Assembly: GCA_003223215.1 (NCBI GenBank)
Contig: QHYH01000102.1
Span: 1,848 to 65,847 of the forward strand
Origin: Acidobacteriota bacterium
GTDB lineage: Bacteria; Acidobacteriota; Terriglobia; Acidiferrales; UBA7541
DNA: 64,000 nt
Direction of reading: 5' to 3'
The notes under the pieces were generated by a model. That model was not told where the DNA came from. It saw only the letters and a program-made list of their open reading frames with translations, and ran no database searches. The translations under genes and the position numbers were made by a program. Every line of letters starts with the position of its first letter. Within the stretch, counting starts at the first letter, position 1. Below are positions 9,190 through 17,867 of the stretch, piece after piece.

Positions 9190-9883
9190 ATGGCGATTAC
9201 AACCGCAGAGACGGCAAAATTAAATGAACCCGAATTGATCCTTGCCGGCAGACGAGGCGATGAACGCGCAACGGAAGCTCTTTTTCGCCGTTATCAGGGT
9301 CTGCTGTTTCAAACAGCATTTCGCATCCTCAGGAACAAACAGGATGCCGAGGATTCGTTGCAGGACGCGCTACTTTCCGCTCACCGTAATCTTAAACGCT
9401 TCGAAGAACGCTCGCAGTTTTCCACCTGGTTGACACGCATCGTCATTAACGCCGCGCTCATGAAGCGACGTAGCATCAAGGCTCGGCGTTCCTGACATCC
9501 TCCAGGAGGACGAGCTGCCCGGGATTGGACGCTTTGCCGACCCAGCGCCGGATCCGGAGCAGATTTACCTGGGCGTTGAAATCCGCGAGATGATCAACAA
9601 GAACATCGACCGACTCTCACCCCGTCTGCGCATCGCCCTCCTCCTGCGTCACGTGGTAGGTTACTCGACGGGGCAAGCCGCCAAGAAACTCGGCGTTGCT
9701 GAAAACGCGCTGAAAGCGAGGGTATGGCGCGCCCGCCACCAGCTCGCCGAGCGCCTGGGGCGCCCGCTGCAAGGAATGGCGGCACGCTCAGTAAGAACGC
9801 TCCTGACGACGAAAGCGGCGGCCATCGCCACATTTTGGTCCCGTGCGTCGTCGTTTCGAGGAGAGACGGACGGTTATACCTGA
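9190..9883 (+). pseudogene. ECF sigma factor split by a frameshift
   Basis: The N-terminal half (MAITTAETAKLNEPELILAG onward, then LFRRYQGLLFQTAFRILRN and DAEDSLQDALLSAHRNLKRF) is a clear sigma-2 domain ending at a premature TGA at 9493-9495. The sigma-4 half (LSPRLRIALLLRHVVGYSTG, AENALKARVWRARHQL) continues in another frame and is open from about 9497. An indel near 9480-9496 explains this. If the break is real the factor would be inactive; if it is a base-calling error, the intact protein is about 230 aa. The next gene starts 2 bases after this stop. Confidence 0.85.
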
Positions 9884-9884
9884 C

Positions 9885-10312
9885 ATGAAAATCCCAGCGA
9901 AAGGCGCGCCCGGGCTAACTCTTGAAGAGATGAAGCAGTTCGTACGAGACCATTTTGAAGAATTCGTCAATCAAAAAAAGTCCGAAGTTGCATTCAAGAA
10001 TTTCAGCACCGACTTCTTGGACCACGACGAGCCGACAGGAGTGGAAGTCGGGCCGGAGGCTGCCAAGAAGATGATGGAAACCGCCTACAAACGTTGGCCA
10101 GACCTGAAGGTCGCCATAGAAGATATTCTGGCGGAAGAAGACAAAGTCGTCATTCGCAATTCGTGGACGGGCAGGGAAGCCGCAACGGGCAAAGGATTGA
10201 ATTCCATGGGTTCGTCATGTGGCGCTTTGCGAATAAGAAGATTGTCGAGCGCTGGGCAACCATCACGCCTCCCACTCCTATCAGCACAAGAGCCCCGCAA
10301 TGGAATGATTAG
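9885..10312 (+). pseudogene. SnoaL-like / ester cyclase family protein, frameshifted
   Basis: Small cone-fold protein of the NTF2/SnoaL type. The N-terminal part (MKIPAKGAPGLTLEEMKQF, FLDHDEPTGVEVGPEAAKK, WPDLKVAIEDILAEEDKVV) is followed by TATGK at about base 10190. The family's usual continuation, IEFHGFVMWRFANKKIVERW, is found in a different frame from about 10190 to the TAG at 10310-10312. One indel near 10185-10200 would rejoin the two. It begins directly after the broken sigma-factor gene, so the pair was probably one transcript. Confidence 0.8.
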
Positions 10313-10335
10313 CTGGCGGAACCAGAGGAACTCCC

Positions 10336-11007
10336 ATGGCAAGCGTGGCAGTAGTCTTCCAATCGGATCGCGGGCACACCAAGGTGCTTGCCGACGCGAT
10401 TTTCAAAGGCATCAAGGCAGTCGAGGGAACAAACGCGCAGTTCCTGGAGATCCAGGGGAGCGACGTTTTTGAAGGACGCTTCGCGAATGAAACATTGATG
10501 ACCGAACTCGACCGTTGTGACGGGATCATCTTCGGGTGCGCCACGTATATGGGGAGTGGATCGGCGATATTCAAGGCATTCCTGGAGGCCGCCTTTCGAC
10601 CACGCTGGCTCGAGCAGCGGTGGAAACACAAGATTGCCGTCGGGTTCACCAACTCGACTTCTCAGAATGGCGACAAACTCTCGACCTTGTTGCAACTGAA
10701 CGTATTCGCGATGCAGCTGGGCATGATTCGGGTGGGGGTGGGCGATCTGCCTGGAAACAATTGGAGCGGCGGTGCGCGCTCTGATCTGAACCGGCTCGGC
10801 ACCTGGGTAGGTGCAATGGGACAAAGCAACGCCGATGAAGACGCGCCGAGCATCGGCGACACAGAGACCGCTGAGCGCTTCGGTAACCGGATCGCGCTAA
10901 TTACCCGCCGTTTCAAAGATGGAACCCCGTACGAGATCGTTCGGCTGAGCGAGTCGGAATTTCGGCAGGAAAATGTCAGAAGGCGAAACGGTTCGTTCAA
11001 GAAATGA
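10336..11007 (+). CDS. Flavodoxin/WrbA-like NAD(P)H-dependent oxidoreductase family protein
   Basis: Flavodoxin-fold protein of 223 aa. The first strand and FMN phosphate loop read VAVVFQSDRGHTKVLADAI, a variant of the T/S-x-T-G-x-T loop, and 'DGIIFGCATYMGSGSAIFKAFLEAA' gives the second flavin loop as in WrbA. 'KIAVGFTNSTSQNGDKLSTLLQL' is the next loop. The last ~35 residues are not flavodoxin-like. The C-terminus overlaps a dienelactone hydrolase remnant, which suggests that the tail is a junction sequence. The start follows a GAGG Shine-Dalgarno sequence. Confidence 0.88.
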   Translation: MASVAVVFQSDRGHTKVLADAIFKGIKAVEGTNAQFLEIQGSDVFEGRFANETLMTELDRCDGIIFGCATYMGSGSAIFKAFLEAAFRPRWLEQRWKHKIAVGFTNSTSQNGDKLSTLLQLNVFAMQLGMIRVGVGDLPGNNWSGGARSDLNRLGTWVGAMGQSNADEDAPSIGDTETAERFGNRIALITRRFKDGTPYEIVRLSESEFRQENVRRRNGSFKK

Positions 11008-11192
11008 ACCAGGCAGGTGTCGACTGGCAGCTGATTATCTATGGCGGTGCCATGCACGGCTTTACTCACAAGCACAGCCCCGCACTCCCAGGCGTTGCGT
11101 ATCACGCGCCGAGCGACACCCGCTCCGCAACTGCTATCCAGCATTTTCTCGCTGAACTGTTTGGCTCTAACCCGGACTCGGTTAATTCTTAG
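10974..11192 (+). pseudogene. Dienelactone hydrolase family, C-terminal remnant
   Basis: Only the last ~70 residues of a dienelactone hydrolase remain. The frame reads KRFVQEMNQAGVDWQLIIYG, GGAMHGFTHK, then PALPGVAYHAPSDTRS and FLAELFG. The catalytic His of the Cys/Ser-Asp-His triad is in GGAMHGF, but the nucleophile and Asp regions are missing (a full protein is about 240 aa). The ATG at 11004 overlaps the stop of the flavodoxin gene, and homology extends a few codons 5' of that ATG, so this is the scar of a deletion rather than a real small gene. Confidence 0.75.
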
Positions 11193-11238
11193 CCAGAGAC
11201 TCGTGAGTCAAAGCACTGGTACCAAGGAGGAGTCCGTC

Positions 11239-11349
11239 ATGGCGCCCCAAGCCGATTCAACTCGCTACGCGCTCCGGACCCTTTGTGCCTCTTTGGACGC
11301 ACAGCGCGCTGCTTTGTTACACAATTTCCGACTTTTTCAGCAACGCTAG
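11239..11349 (+). CDS. Short open frame with good ribosome binding site, function unknown
   Basis: A 36-residue frame (MAPQADSTRYALRTLCASL...) with AAGGAGG 8 bases upstream. The Shine-Dalgarno sequence is the only support. It may be the start of a gene whose body has been lost, in keeping with the other remnants around it. I recognise no family. Confidence 0.3.
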   Translation: MAPQADSTRYALRTLCASLDAQRAALLHNFRLFQQR

Positions 11350-11380
11350 GACTAGTAGTGCGAGGTGTGCTTGTCGATCG

Positions 11381-12337
11381 TCATAAGAGGTTCACAAACT
11401 GTCCGTTTTTGAGAACCCGGAAGCCTTCGCGCGGCTGGCAAGCGATGAGTTCTTTGCTGGGAGTGTCGAGGCCGTCGTCCGCGAGCCGGAAAGTGCCGTG
11501 GTGGATTGCGATGCTGGTTTTGACGGCCAGGATCTCATGGGCTCTCACCGCCTCCGCAGGAGACATGTGCACGCTAGCCATGAACCAGCGAGGTTCGTAC
11601 GCTCCAATCGGCAATAACGCAGCGTGCGGCGATCCAAACTTTTCTCGGATCTGAGAGAAATGAGGTCCGAATGCCGTATCTCCCGCGAAATAGACGAGTC
11701 GCTGCTGAGATTCAATCAGGTATCCGCACCACAGCGTCAAGTTGCGGTCCCAAATTCCTCGGGCTGAGAAGTGCAGTGCCGGAACGCAATGTACGGTGAA
11801 GTTTGGCAGGGATAATGACTCGCCCCAATCCAGTTCGTGAACCGGTCCGATGTTCTTCGAGCGAAGTAGCCGAGCCCCGCAAGCAGGAACAATGAACGTG
11901 GAACCTCCTCGGGCCGCCAACCGACGCAGAGTCGGCAGATCCATGTGGTCATAATGGTTGTGGCTGATTAGCACAAGATCAATCGGCGGCAGGTCCTCCC
12001 ACGACACTCCAGGTTTTCTTCTTCGTCGTGGTCCTATCCAGGAAAGCGGGCTTGCTCGTTCGGACCAGATAGGATCCGTCAAAATGTTGGAACCCCTTTG
12101 CTGAAGCAGCACCGTCGAATGATTCACGAGAGTGACGCGCAGTGCGTTACCGTTCACGCGGGGCGGCGGCTGGGATGGTTCGACGTCCGGAATGAAACTG
12201 GGCGACGGTTCCGGCCGACTCGTCAGCTTCCATCGAATGACGTCACCAAAGCCGGGCACTTGCGGAGCATCTGGATTGAAGAAGCGCTTGCCGTCAAAGT
12301 GCTTCGGAAATGCTGTCCCCCTCGTGTGCTCGTTCAT
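11381..12337 (-). CDS. MBL-fold metal-dependent hydrolase, NAPE-PLD / UlaG-like
   Basis: Metallo-beta-lactamase-fold protein of 318 aa. The zinc motif HNHYDH is at residues 126-131. Upstream is 'VTLVNHSTVLLQQRGSNILTDPIWS', the conserved N-terminal strand of the lipoprotein/phospholipase-D-like branch of the family. Later metal ligands fit 'YFAGDTAFGPHF' and 'IAIHHGTFRL'. The closest named family is N-acyl-phosphatidylethanolamine phospholipase D and bacterial relatives, most of which have no known substrate. It has no signal peptide, so it should be cytoplasmic. It is transcribed alone, with about 270 bases before the next gene on this strand. Confidence 0.9.
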   Translation of the reverse strand: MNEHTRGTAFPKHFDGKRFFNPDAPQVPGFGDVIRWKLTSRPEPSPSFIPDVEPSQPPPRVNGNALRVTLVNHSTVLLQQRGSNILTDPIWSERASPLSWIGPRRRRKPGVSWEDLPPIDLVLISHNHYDHMDLPTLRRLAARGGSTFIVPACGARLLRSKNIGPVHELDWGESLSLPNFTVHCVPALHFSARGIWDRNLTLWCGYLIESQQRLVYFAGDTAFGPHFSQIREKFGSPHAALLPIGAYEPRWFMASVHMSPAEAVRAHEILAVKTSIAIHHGTFRLADDGLDTPSKELIACQPREGFRVLKNGQFVNLL

Positions 12338-12605
12338 GACTCACCATGAGCCTGGTCCGCCACCACTCGGCCTGTAATGGTATGCAGACGGGGCGTCGAG
12401 AAACGGTCTCGGCCGGGCATCTCTGCGCCATCCGCACCTTCCGGACTGTGAATTGCCGCGGCATGGAAGCTGAATGGCACCATAACGATGGGCTTGGCCA
12501 AAGCACCGTGTCGTAACGTGCAGACAAAACCGCACGCTGCGTAGGCCGCGACCTTTGCCAGGCGCCTAGATTGCTCTTCTCAACCCTACTCCCAGTTGCT
12601 TTTTA

Positions 12606-13229
12606 TTACGCTCCACCGGCTGTCGCTGCTTTGGTTACTTCCACCAGTGGAACGTTGACGAGATGTTCGCTCAGGAACCAGACCTGAAGTTCGTTGGTGC
12701 GCAGCACCTCGCTAATAACCAGATCATTGGTGCCGTCATCGCCCAGGGCGGAAGCCCGGCGCGCGAGCGTTCGGGCAGTACGAATGATGACCTGGTGAGC
12801 ATCGAGCAAGCGCGAAAGCTGTACGGGCACTTCTTCGCGACCGCGGGGCGGCCGCTCAATCTGCGTCGTCTCGGCTACATCCGCGGCCATGGCGATGCTA
12901 ACGCCGCCGAGGAGCTGAATGCGTTCAGCGATGGAGTCAACCAATTCATCCTGCTCGTCGTGATGTTTGTCATAAAGCAGATGGAGTTGATAAAAGGTCG
13001 GACCAGCAACCTGCCAATGAGATTTCTTGTACAGATCGCGAAGGGTAATGGTGTCGGCAAGAAGCTTGTTGAGTTGCTCGGTCATTTCCAGGCGCACGGG
13101 CTCTTCCAGTTCGAGCGGAAGCGCGTGGCTAACCGTTCCATAGGCCTGTAGCTCCGCAGCGCGTTGATGAAAGCGCGGCTGGGCGCTGTCGCTTTCGGTA
13201 GTTTTTGGATCGATCTGTTTTTTCACCAT
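12606..13229 (-). CDS. dps: Dps-family ferritin-like DNA protection protein
   Basis: Dps-type ferritin of 207 aa. The helix-1 ferroxidase motif KKSHWQVAGPTFYQLHLLYDKHH is followed by DELVDSIAERIQLLGG, the signature of inter-subunit di-iron sites in Dps dodecamers. It has a 35-40 residue polar N-terminal tail with several Lys residues, as in DNA-binding members. The ATG at 13229 is chosen because AAGGAGA stands 8-14 bases upstream; an upstream start would add an unrelated basic stretch. It is expected to oxidise and store iron and to protect DNA during oxidative stress. The gene follows the hydrolase gene on the same strand with 28 bases between them. Confidence 0.92.
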   Translation of the reverse strand: MVKKQIDPKTTESDSAQPRFHQRAAELQAYGTVSHALPLELEEPVRLEMTEQLNKLLADTITLRDLYKKSHWQVAGPTFYQLHLLYDKHHDEQDELVDSIAERIQLLGGVSIAMAADVAETTQIERPPRGREEVPVQLSRLLDAHQVIIRTARTLARRASALGDDGTNDLVISEVLRTNELQVWFLSEHLVNVPLVEVTKAATAGGA

Positions 13230-13257
13230 GGGACTTCTCCTTTTCCTGTAGGGAATT

Positions 13258-14096
13258 TTATGAAGAGCCTCGGTGCGCACGCCGGAAAAACACCAGTAGT
13301 TCGGAGGTGATTTGGTCCTTGAGCGTGGAACACATGCCGTGGGGCGCGCCTGGAATGACTTTACGAGAGGATCCCGTCACGAGTTTCGCGGAAAGGGGCT
13401 CAGAGTTCGCTATGGGAACGATCTGGTCGCCATCGCCGTGGAGAATCAGCGTGGGCACATCGATCTTCTTCAAATCCTCCATGAAGTCGGTTTCCGAGAA
13501 AGCCTTGATGCACTCATAGACGGCCTCGTGTCCTGCCATCATCCCCTGGAGCCAGAACGAATCGCGCAAGCCTTGCGAGACCTTGGCGCCCGGCCGGTTG
13601 GCCCCGTAAAAGGGTACGGTGAGGTCCTTGAAGAACTGGGAGCGATCAGCTTGCACGCCGGCACGGATCTGGTCGAACACCTCCATTGGCAAGCCGCCAG
13701 GATTCGCGGGCGTCTTCGGCATCAGCGTCGGCGCCGCGCCGATGAGGACAGCCTTGGTGACGCGCTTAGTTCCATGACGGCCGAAGTAGCGAGCGACTTC
13801 ACCGCACCCTGTAGAATGGCCGACGTGAATCGCGTCTTTCAAGTCGACCGCTTCGGTGAGGGCTGCAAGGTCGTCGGCGTAGGTGTTCATTTCGTTGCCG
13901 TTCCAGGGTTGGCTGGAGCGGCCATGGCCACGACGGTCGTGGGCGACGCAGCGGAAGCCGCGGCCGGCAAGAAAGAGCATTAGGTCCTCCCAAGCGTCCG
14001 CGCTGAGTGGCCAGCCGTGACTGAAAACCACGGGCTGACCTGCGCCCAATCCTTGTAATAAACTCGCGCGCCATCTTTCGTTGTAATCGCCGGCAT
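13258..14096 (-). pseudogene. Alpha/beta hydrolase, non-haem chloroperoxidase-like, frameshifted near its start
   Basis: The N-terminus ([17 protein letters not shown]) begins at 14096. The rest of the protein ([20 protein letters not shown] onward) runs in a different frame from about 14049. The junction on the coding strand reads GATTGGGCGCAGG; one more G in the GGG run at 14045-14047 would restore the standard DWGAGQP sequence. The body has the nucleophile elbow GHSTGCGE, Asp in '[12 protein letters not shown]' and His in 'PGAPHGM', all needed for a serine hydrolase or cofactor-free haloperoxidase. A single homopolymer indel makes a sequencing error likely. Five copies of a 7-base repeat lie just 5' of the start. 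Confidence 0.85.
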
Positions 14097-14100
14097 AGGG

Positions 14101-14135
14101 CTTTCTTCTTTCTTCTTTCTTCTTTCTTCTTTCTT
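14101..14135. repeat. Tandem 7-bp repeat (CTTTCTT)5 upstream of the hydrolase gene
   Basis: Five perfect head-to-tail copies of CTTTCTT. On the hydrolase coding strand this is (AAGAAAG)5 ending 4 bases before the ATG, so it supplies the purine-rich ribosome binding region. Such repeats can change copy number by slipped-strand mispairing. Confidence 0.9.
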
Positions 14136-14361
14136 CCGATTTGGTTCGCGGGACCCTAGGGTATCCCTATTGGGCATCTTCGCGCTACCGCATGCACAAC
14201 TGCGAGGCCATCAGCTCGTTGCTCCCACTATGCTTACACCTCTCACGCCTTGGCGAGGCTGGTTGAGCGGCCTTGGCCGCTAGGGTTGCTACCACGGCAA
14301 TCCCTCGCCGGGGGATGCGCAACGAACGAAGGCAACGTGAATGCGTGAGCTCGACGGCGGT

Positions 14362-14544
14362 CTATTTCAGCTGCAGCCTTGGCGTCTGACTCTCAACGGG
14401 GAGTCCGAGAAATCTCTCCGAGACACCGAAACCTGCATTGTTGACAAGCGGGTTTACGGGAAGCTTCCGGTCACTCAGTTGCAACACTTTCCCAAGCCCT
14501 TGAGAAGCGCCGATTACCAGGGCAAAACTTGGATTTGTCTGCAC
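14362..14544 (-). pseudogene. Short-chain dehydrogenase remnant with a large internal deletion
   Basis: The 60-residue frame joins two separate parts of an SDR. 'FALVIGASQGLGK' is the N-terminal cofactor motif, and 'VNPLVNNAGFGVSERFLGLP' is the NNAG strand that normally lies about 65 residues further on. Between them only ~10 residues are left, and the catalytic half is missing. This cannot be a working enzyme. Confidence 0.7.
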
Positions 14545-14810
14545 CTACGCCTGTTTGAACGTCTTCCAATCCCCTTAGACACTCGACAGGAATGGAAAGA
14601 TACAAGTTTTTTGCCGTGGTCTTGCCGCTAACGCGACTCGCAACCGCACCTACTACAAGGACGAGTTTCCCCCAAAATTTTCGTGTGTCTCTTTGCCAGG
14701 ATCGAGAATCAAACGTGCTAGCACGTGGCGTGCTAGCAAAGGCAGATTTTTCGACCGTCCGGCATCGAGACTGGCGGCCGCCGAGGTGTGTCGTGCATAG
14801 CGAAGGTCGC

Positions 14811-15596
14811 ATGATTCGGCGTACCAGCATCGGACAACTCCTAGCGGCTTGCATCGTCGTCGCCGTTCTGTTTGTATTTGGCACTCCGCAGGCCTCAGCC
14901 CACGCGGGCCCCCCGGATGCTGTCCATGCCGGACACCAAGGCATGGATATGTCCATGCCAATGCGCGACGCAACCCCAAATCACCAGTCACAACAGGCCA
15001 TTGCCGTCCGGGACAAAGAGGAGAGTGAGTTTAACCACCATCTGGCCGGGCTTCTGGTAGTCCTTGCTGGTCTGTTCCTTCTTGCCGAAACCACCCTTGG
15101 CCAACACCGAACTTGGACGCGCTTTGCATGGCCTGTCTGTTTTCTGGTTTGCGGTGTATTCCTCCTCGTCTTCAGCGACACAGAGCTGTGGCCCTTCGGT
15201 CCCCAGAGTTGGTGGTATGGCCTCACGCACAATGGGGAAGATCTGCAGCACAAGGTGTTTGCCGTGGTGCTACTGACCCTCGGCGTTCTTGAGATACAGC
15301 GCGCTCGCGGCGTTTTGAAATCGGCCTGGGCTGCCTGGGCATTTCCGTTACTAGCCGTCTTTGGGTCCGTGATGCTCCTCTTTCACGAGCACCACGGCGG
15401 GATGCATAGTGTCGACCACCTGGCGGTGATGAGGCGTGTTCAGGCAGAGCATCTCCATTTTGCCATCGCCGGCGGCGGTATTGGCGTTGTTAAAGGTCTG
15501 TCGGAGTTGCCCACCCCTTGGAAGGCCATTTTCACCAAGTCCTGGCCACTCCTGTTAATCGTTTTGGGAGTGCTTCTCTTGCGCTACACCGAGTGA
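14811..15596 (+). CDS. His/Met-rich polytopic membrane protein, possible metal (copper) handling
   Basis: Protein of 261 aa with a signal peptide (MIRRTSIGQLLAACIVVAVL, then a cut after ASA). The start of the mature protein is rich in His and Met (HAGPPDAVHAGHQGMDMSMPM), a pattern seen in copper-binding periplasmic domains. After that come about six hydrophobic segments with a His-rich loop (LFHEHHGGMHSVDHL). I do not recognise the exact family; a CopD-like role is an inference from composition only. The ATG at 14811 is preferred because it gives a proper signal peptide; the open frame extends further 5' but without likely coding character. Confidence 0.75.
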   Translation: MIRRTSIGQLLAACIVVAVLFVFGTPQASAHAGPPDAVHAGHQGMDMSMPMRDATPNHQSQQAIAVRDKEESEFNHHLAGLLVVLAGLFLLAETTLGQHRTWTRFAWPVCFLVCGVFLLVFSDTELWPFGPQSWWYGLTHNGEDLQHKVFAVVLLTLGVLEIQRARGVLKSAWAAWAFPLLAVFGSVMLLFHEHHGGMHSVDHLAVMRRVQAEHLHFAIAGGGIGVVKGLSELPTPWKAIFTKSWPLLLIVLGVLLLRYTE

Positions 15597-15777
15597 CGGT
15601 TCTATTACTCCACATGCCGGATTCCCTTTTCGCAAAGAGGTGTCTGCATGGCGTTTTGCCTCGCCATGGGGAGACCGAACGGTCCAATGCAAACTGTTTG
15701 CGCCCCTTTGCGTGCAGCAAGCATCAAAGTTTGGTACGCGCAAGAGACGTTAAACGGCTTCCGAGAACGGAGGTGGT

Positions 15778-17085
15778 ATGTCTGAAGTGCAGCAGTTTCC
15801 TACTTTGCCCAGTCAGCCGTTCCGGCTCGACGTCCCTCTACACGAACTTCTGCAACAGCCTTCACGCGAAGCCATACCCCGAGCACCAGCCCTGAGGCAA
15901 GCGGCGTTGCCGACCGCCGTGTTCCCGCAACATCCGGAACTGTTTCACGATCTCGATGAGCAAGACATTGCGGCGCACGAAGCCGTACTTCGCACAGGAA
16001 AGCGCCACTGGCCCGCTTCCAAGATCCTGAAGACCATGAAAGGCTGGATGTTTCCTTACTTCAAGTCCCAAGTACTTCCGGGAGACTTCCAGCCGATCAT
16101 CGCTTACCTTTTCACCGAGTGGAAATGCAATCTTGACTGTCACTACTGCTGGTCTTATGACAATCGCGTCAAGGGCATGAGCGAAGACACTGCGCGGCGC
16201 GCGATTGACTGGCTACACTCGACGCCCTGCCGGGTCCTCGCGCCCACCGGGGGTGAGCCGCTCCTGCGTCCGGATTTTGTTCATAAGGTCGTGTATTACG
16301 CTGCGAAGAAAGACTTCTGGGTTTACCTGGCAACCAACGCACGGCTCTTGCGGCCGGAAGTAACAGACCGCCTTGCTGACGCGGGAATCGCCACCATCAA
16401 TTTTGCCGTCGACACGATCAGGGAAAAACCTGGCCTGCCCAAGGCCCTCGAGCACGTCCGATCGTATTTTGATTACCTTGTGCGAAGGCAATACCGCTAC
16501 GGGTACACGGTATTCTTTAATACGAACATCTGCCGCACAAACATCGAGGACGTGAAGGAACTCGCCAAAATCGCGCACGAGAACGGTATCTCTATCACGT
16601 TTCACATCAACGAAGCGCCGATGATGGAACAGGACCACTTCAAACACTTGCATGAGAACGATACCTACATCCGCCCGGAGGACTTCCCCGTGGTCGATGA
16701 CCTATTGGACTGGCTCATCGACAAGCAGCGTCAGGGCTGGAAGATGGTCGACTCCGTTCCTCGCCTGCAGAACATGAAGGGCTTCATGCGTGGGGTTGGT
16801 GGACATTGGGGCTGCCGTGCTGGCCAGAACTGGCTGATTATCCGCACGGATGGAACACTCGCGCCTTGTTTTCCCATGTACAACGCCGGATACGATTGGG
16901 GAACCATCGAAAACCAGAAGTTCAATCTGAAGCAACTCGAAGAGATGAAGCAGGGCTGCGAGCCGCACTGTTTTTCAACGCTCGGCTACAACGTAGCCTA
17001 TTGCTACAGCGTCTCGCGCGTCATGCGTTGGCTCCTGAAGCAAGCCAGCCACGGCTTTCAGGGCGTGACGGGCAGCTTTGAATAA
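15778..17085 (+). CDS. Radical SAM protein with Cys-rich C-terminal region
   Basis: Radical S-adenosylmethionine enzyme of 435 aa. The [4Fe-4S] motif CNLDCHYC gives C117, C121 and C124, followed by the GGEP-type motif (TGGEPLLRP). The C-terminal part has a second group of cysteines (GCRAGQNWLIIRTDGTLAPCF, GCEPHCF, AYCYS), suggesting an auxiliary cluster like that of SPASM enzymes. The N-terminal ~100 residues are an extra domain. A strong GGAGGTGG Shine-Dalgarno precedes the ATG. It is followed 17 bases later by a fatty-acid hydroxylase gene, so lipid modification is a fair guess, but the substrate is unknown. Confidence 0.9.
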   Translation: MSEVQQFPTLPSQPFRLDVPLHELLQQPSREAIPRAPALRQAALPTAVFPQHPELFHDLDEQDIAAHEAVLRTGKRHWPASKILKTMKGWMFPYFKSQVLPGDFQPIIAYLFTEWKCNLDCHYCWSYDNRVKGMSEDTARRAIDWLHSTPCRVLAPTGGEPLLRPDFVHKVVYYAAKKDFWVYLATNARLLRPEVTDRLADAGIATINFAVDTIREKPGLPKALEHVRSYFDYLVRRQYRYGYTVFFNTNICRTNIEDVKELAKIAHENGISITFHINEAPMMEQDHFKHLHENDTYIRPEDFPVVDDLLDWLIDKQRQGWKMVDSVPRLQNMKGFMRGVGGHWGCRAGQNWLIIRTDGTLAPCFPMYNAGYDWGTIENQKFNLKQLEEMKQGCEPHCFSTLGYNVAYCYSVSRVMRWLLKQASHGFQGVTGSFE

Positions 17086-17102
17086 GCCAGACCAAGCATG
17101 GG

Positions 17103-17867
17103 ATGTTCAGCAAGGAAGGGGATTTGTTCCTTTGGAGGCGATTTGTGTCTCTGGGATTGGCGCCAGCCCTAACTGACTATCGACCGATCGAAGGTTCCTT
17201 TGAAGCGTACAAACGCGGACAGTCCCGCATTGCCCGCCGGCGACTCTATCCGCTTACAGTTTTCTACGCTGTTTACTCGCTCATCGTGACGCTACTCATG
17301 TTGAGCAGCAGGCACCCGTTGCTCGGGATCATGTTTTATCTGGCGGGCATCCCAGTTTGGAGTCTGGTCGAATACCTCTTTCATCGCTACGCCCACCACG
17401 GCCGCTTTCTTCACGGGCGGCTCGACCCTCTTCACCGGGAGCGGCACCATGAAAGCCCCTTCGACGGAGGGCTCTTCAGCAAGGAGCTGAAGGATTTCTT
17501 GCCTCTGTTTTTCGTGGCCGCGCCTTTCAGCTTCCTATTTCCTGTGTACACTCTACCGGTTCTCCTTGCGGGCGTCGTCGAAAGCTATGTCGGCGAAGCG
17601 TGGATCCATTATTTCCTGCATTTCGGAAGGCTTCGCAATCGCTTCTTCCGGTTTCTCAAGCGCTATCACTTTTGCCATCATAGCCCGCGCGGGACGGAAA
17701 CGGGCTGTGGGATCGCTAGCGGGATTTTGCGTCGCTTGTTCCACACGCAGTACCCAAGGCTGGTTCGCAGACCACTGTCCAAAAGCGGCGGTCAGACGAT
17801 TCGCGTCAAGAAGATGACGCGGTCGGAAGCTTTAAGACTTTTCCGCGAAAGATTCAAGCAACAATGA
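17103..17867 (+). CDS. Sterol desaturase / fatty-acid hydroxylase family membrane protein
   Basis: Integral membrane di-iron enzyme of 254 aa. Three histidine clusters are visible: HRYAHH at residues 94-99, HRERHH at 111-116 and YHFCHH near 198. Hydrophobic segments are at about 48-85 and 127-155. The spacing and the 'VEYLFHRYAHH...HRERHHESP' pattern resemble fatty-acid 2-hydroxylases (Scs7/FA2H) and related lipid hydroxylases. It is flanked by the radical SAM gene 17 bases before it and a small membrane protein whose start overlaps its stop, which suggests one operon acting on a lipid. Confidence 0.9.
   Translation: MFSKEGDLFLWRRFVSLGLAPALTDYRPIEGSFEAYKRGQSRIARRRLYPLTVFYAVYSLIVTLLMLSSRHPLLGIMFYLAGIPVWSLVEYLFHRYAHHGRFLHGRLDPLHRERHHESPFDGGLFSKELKDFLPLFFVAAPFSFLFPVYTLPVLLAGVVESYVGEAWIHYFLHFGRLRNRFFRFLKRYHFCHHSPRGTETGCGIASGILRRLFHTQYPRLVRRPLSKSGGQTIRVKKMTRSEALRLFRERFKQQ

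Noticed and set aside
14101-14135. The (CTTTCTT)5 stretch as a CRISPR-like or mobile-element feature
   Set aside because: Repeats are contiguous with no spacers and are not bounded by inverted repeats or a transposase. It is a simple sequence repeat.
14265-14284. AGCGGCC/GGCCGCT hairpin as a terminator
   Set aside because: Only a 7-bp stem with a two-base loop and no T-run; not near a clear gene end.
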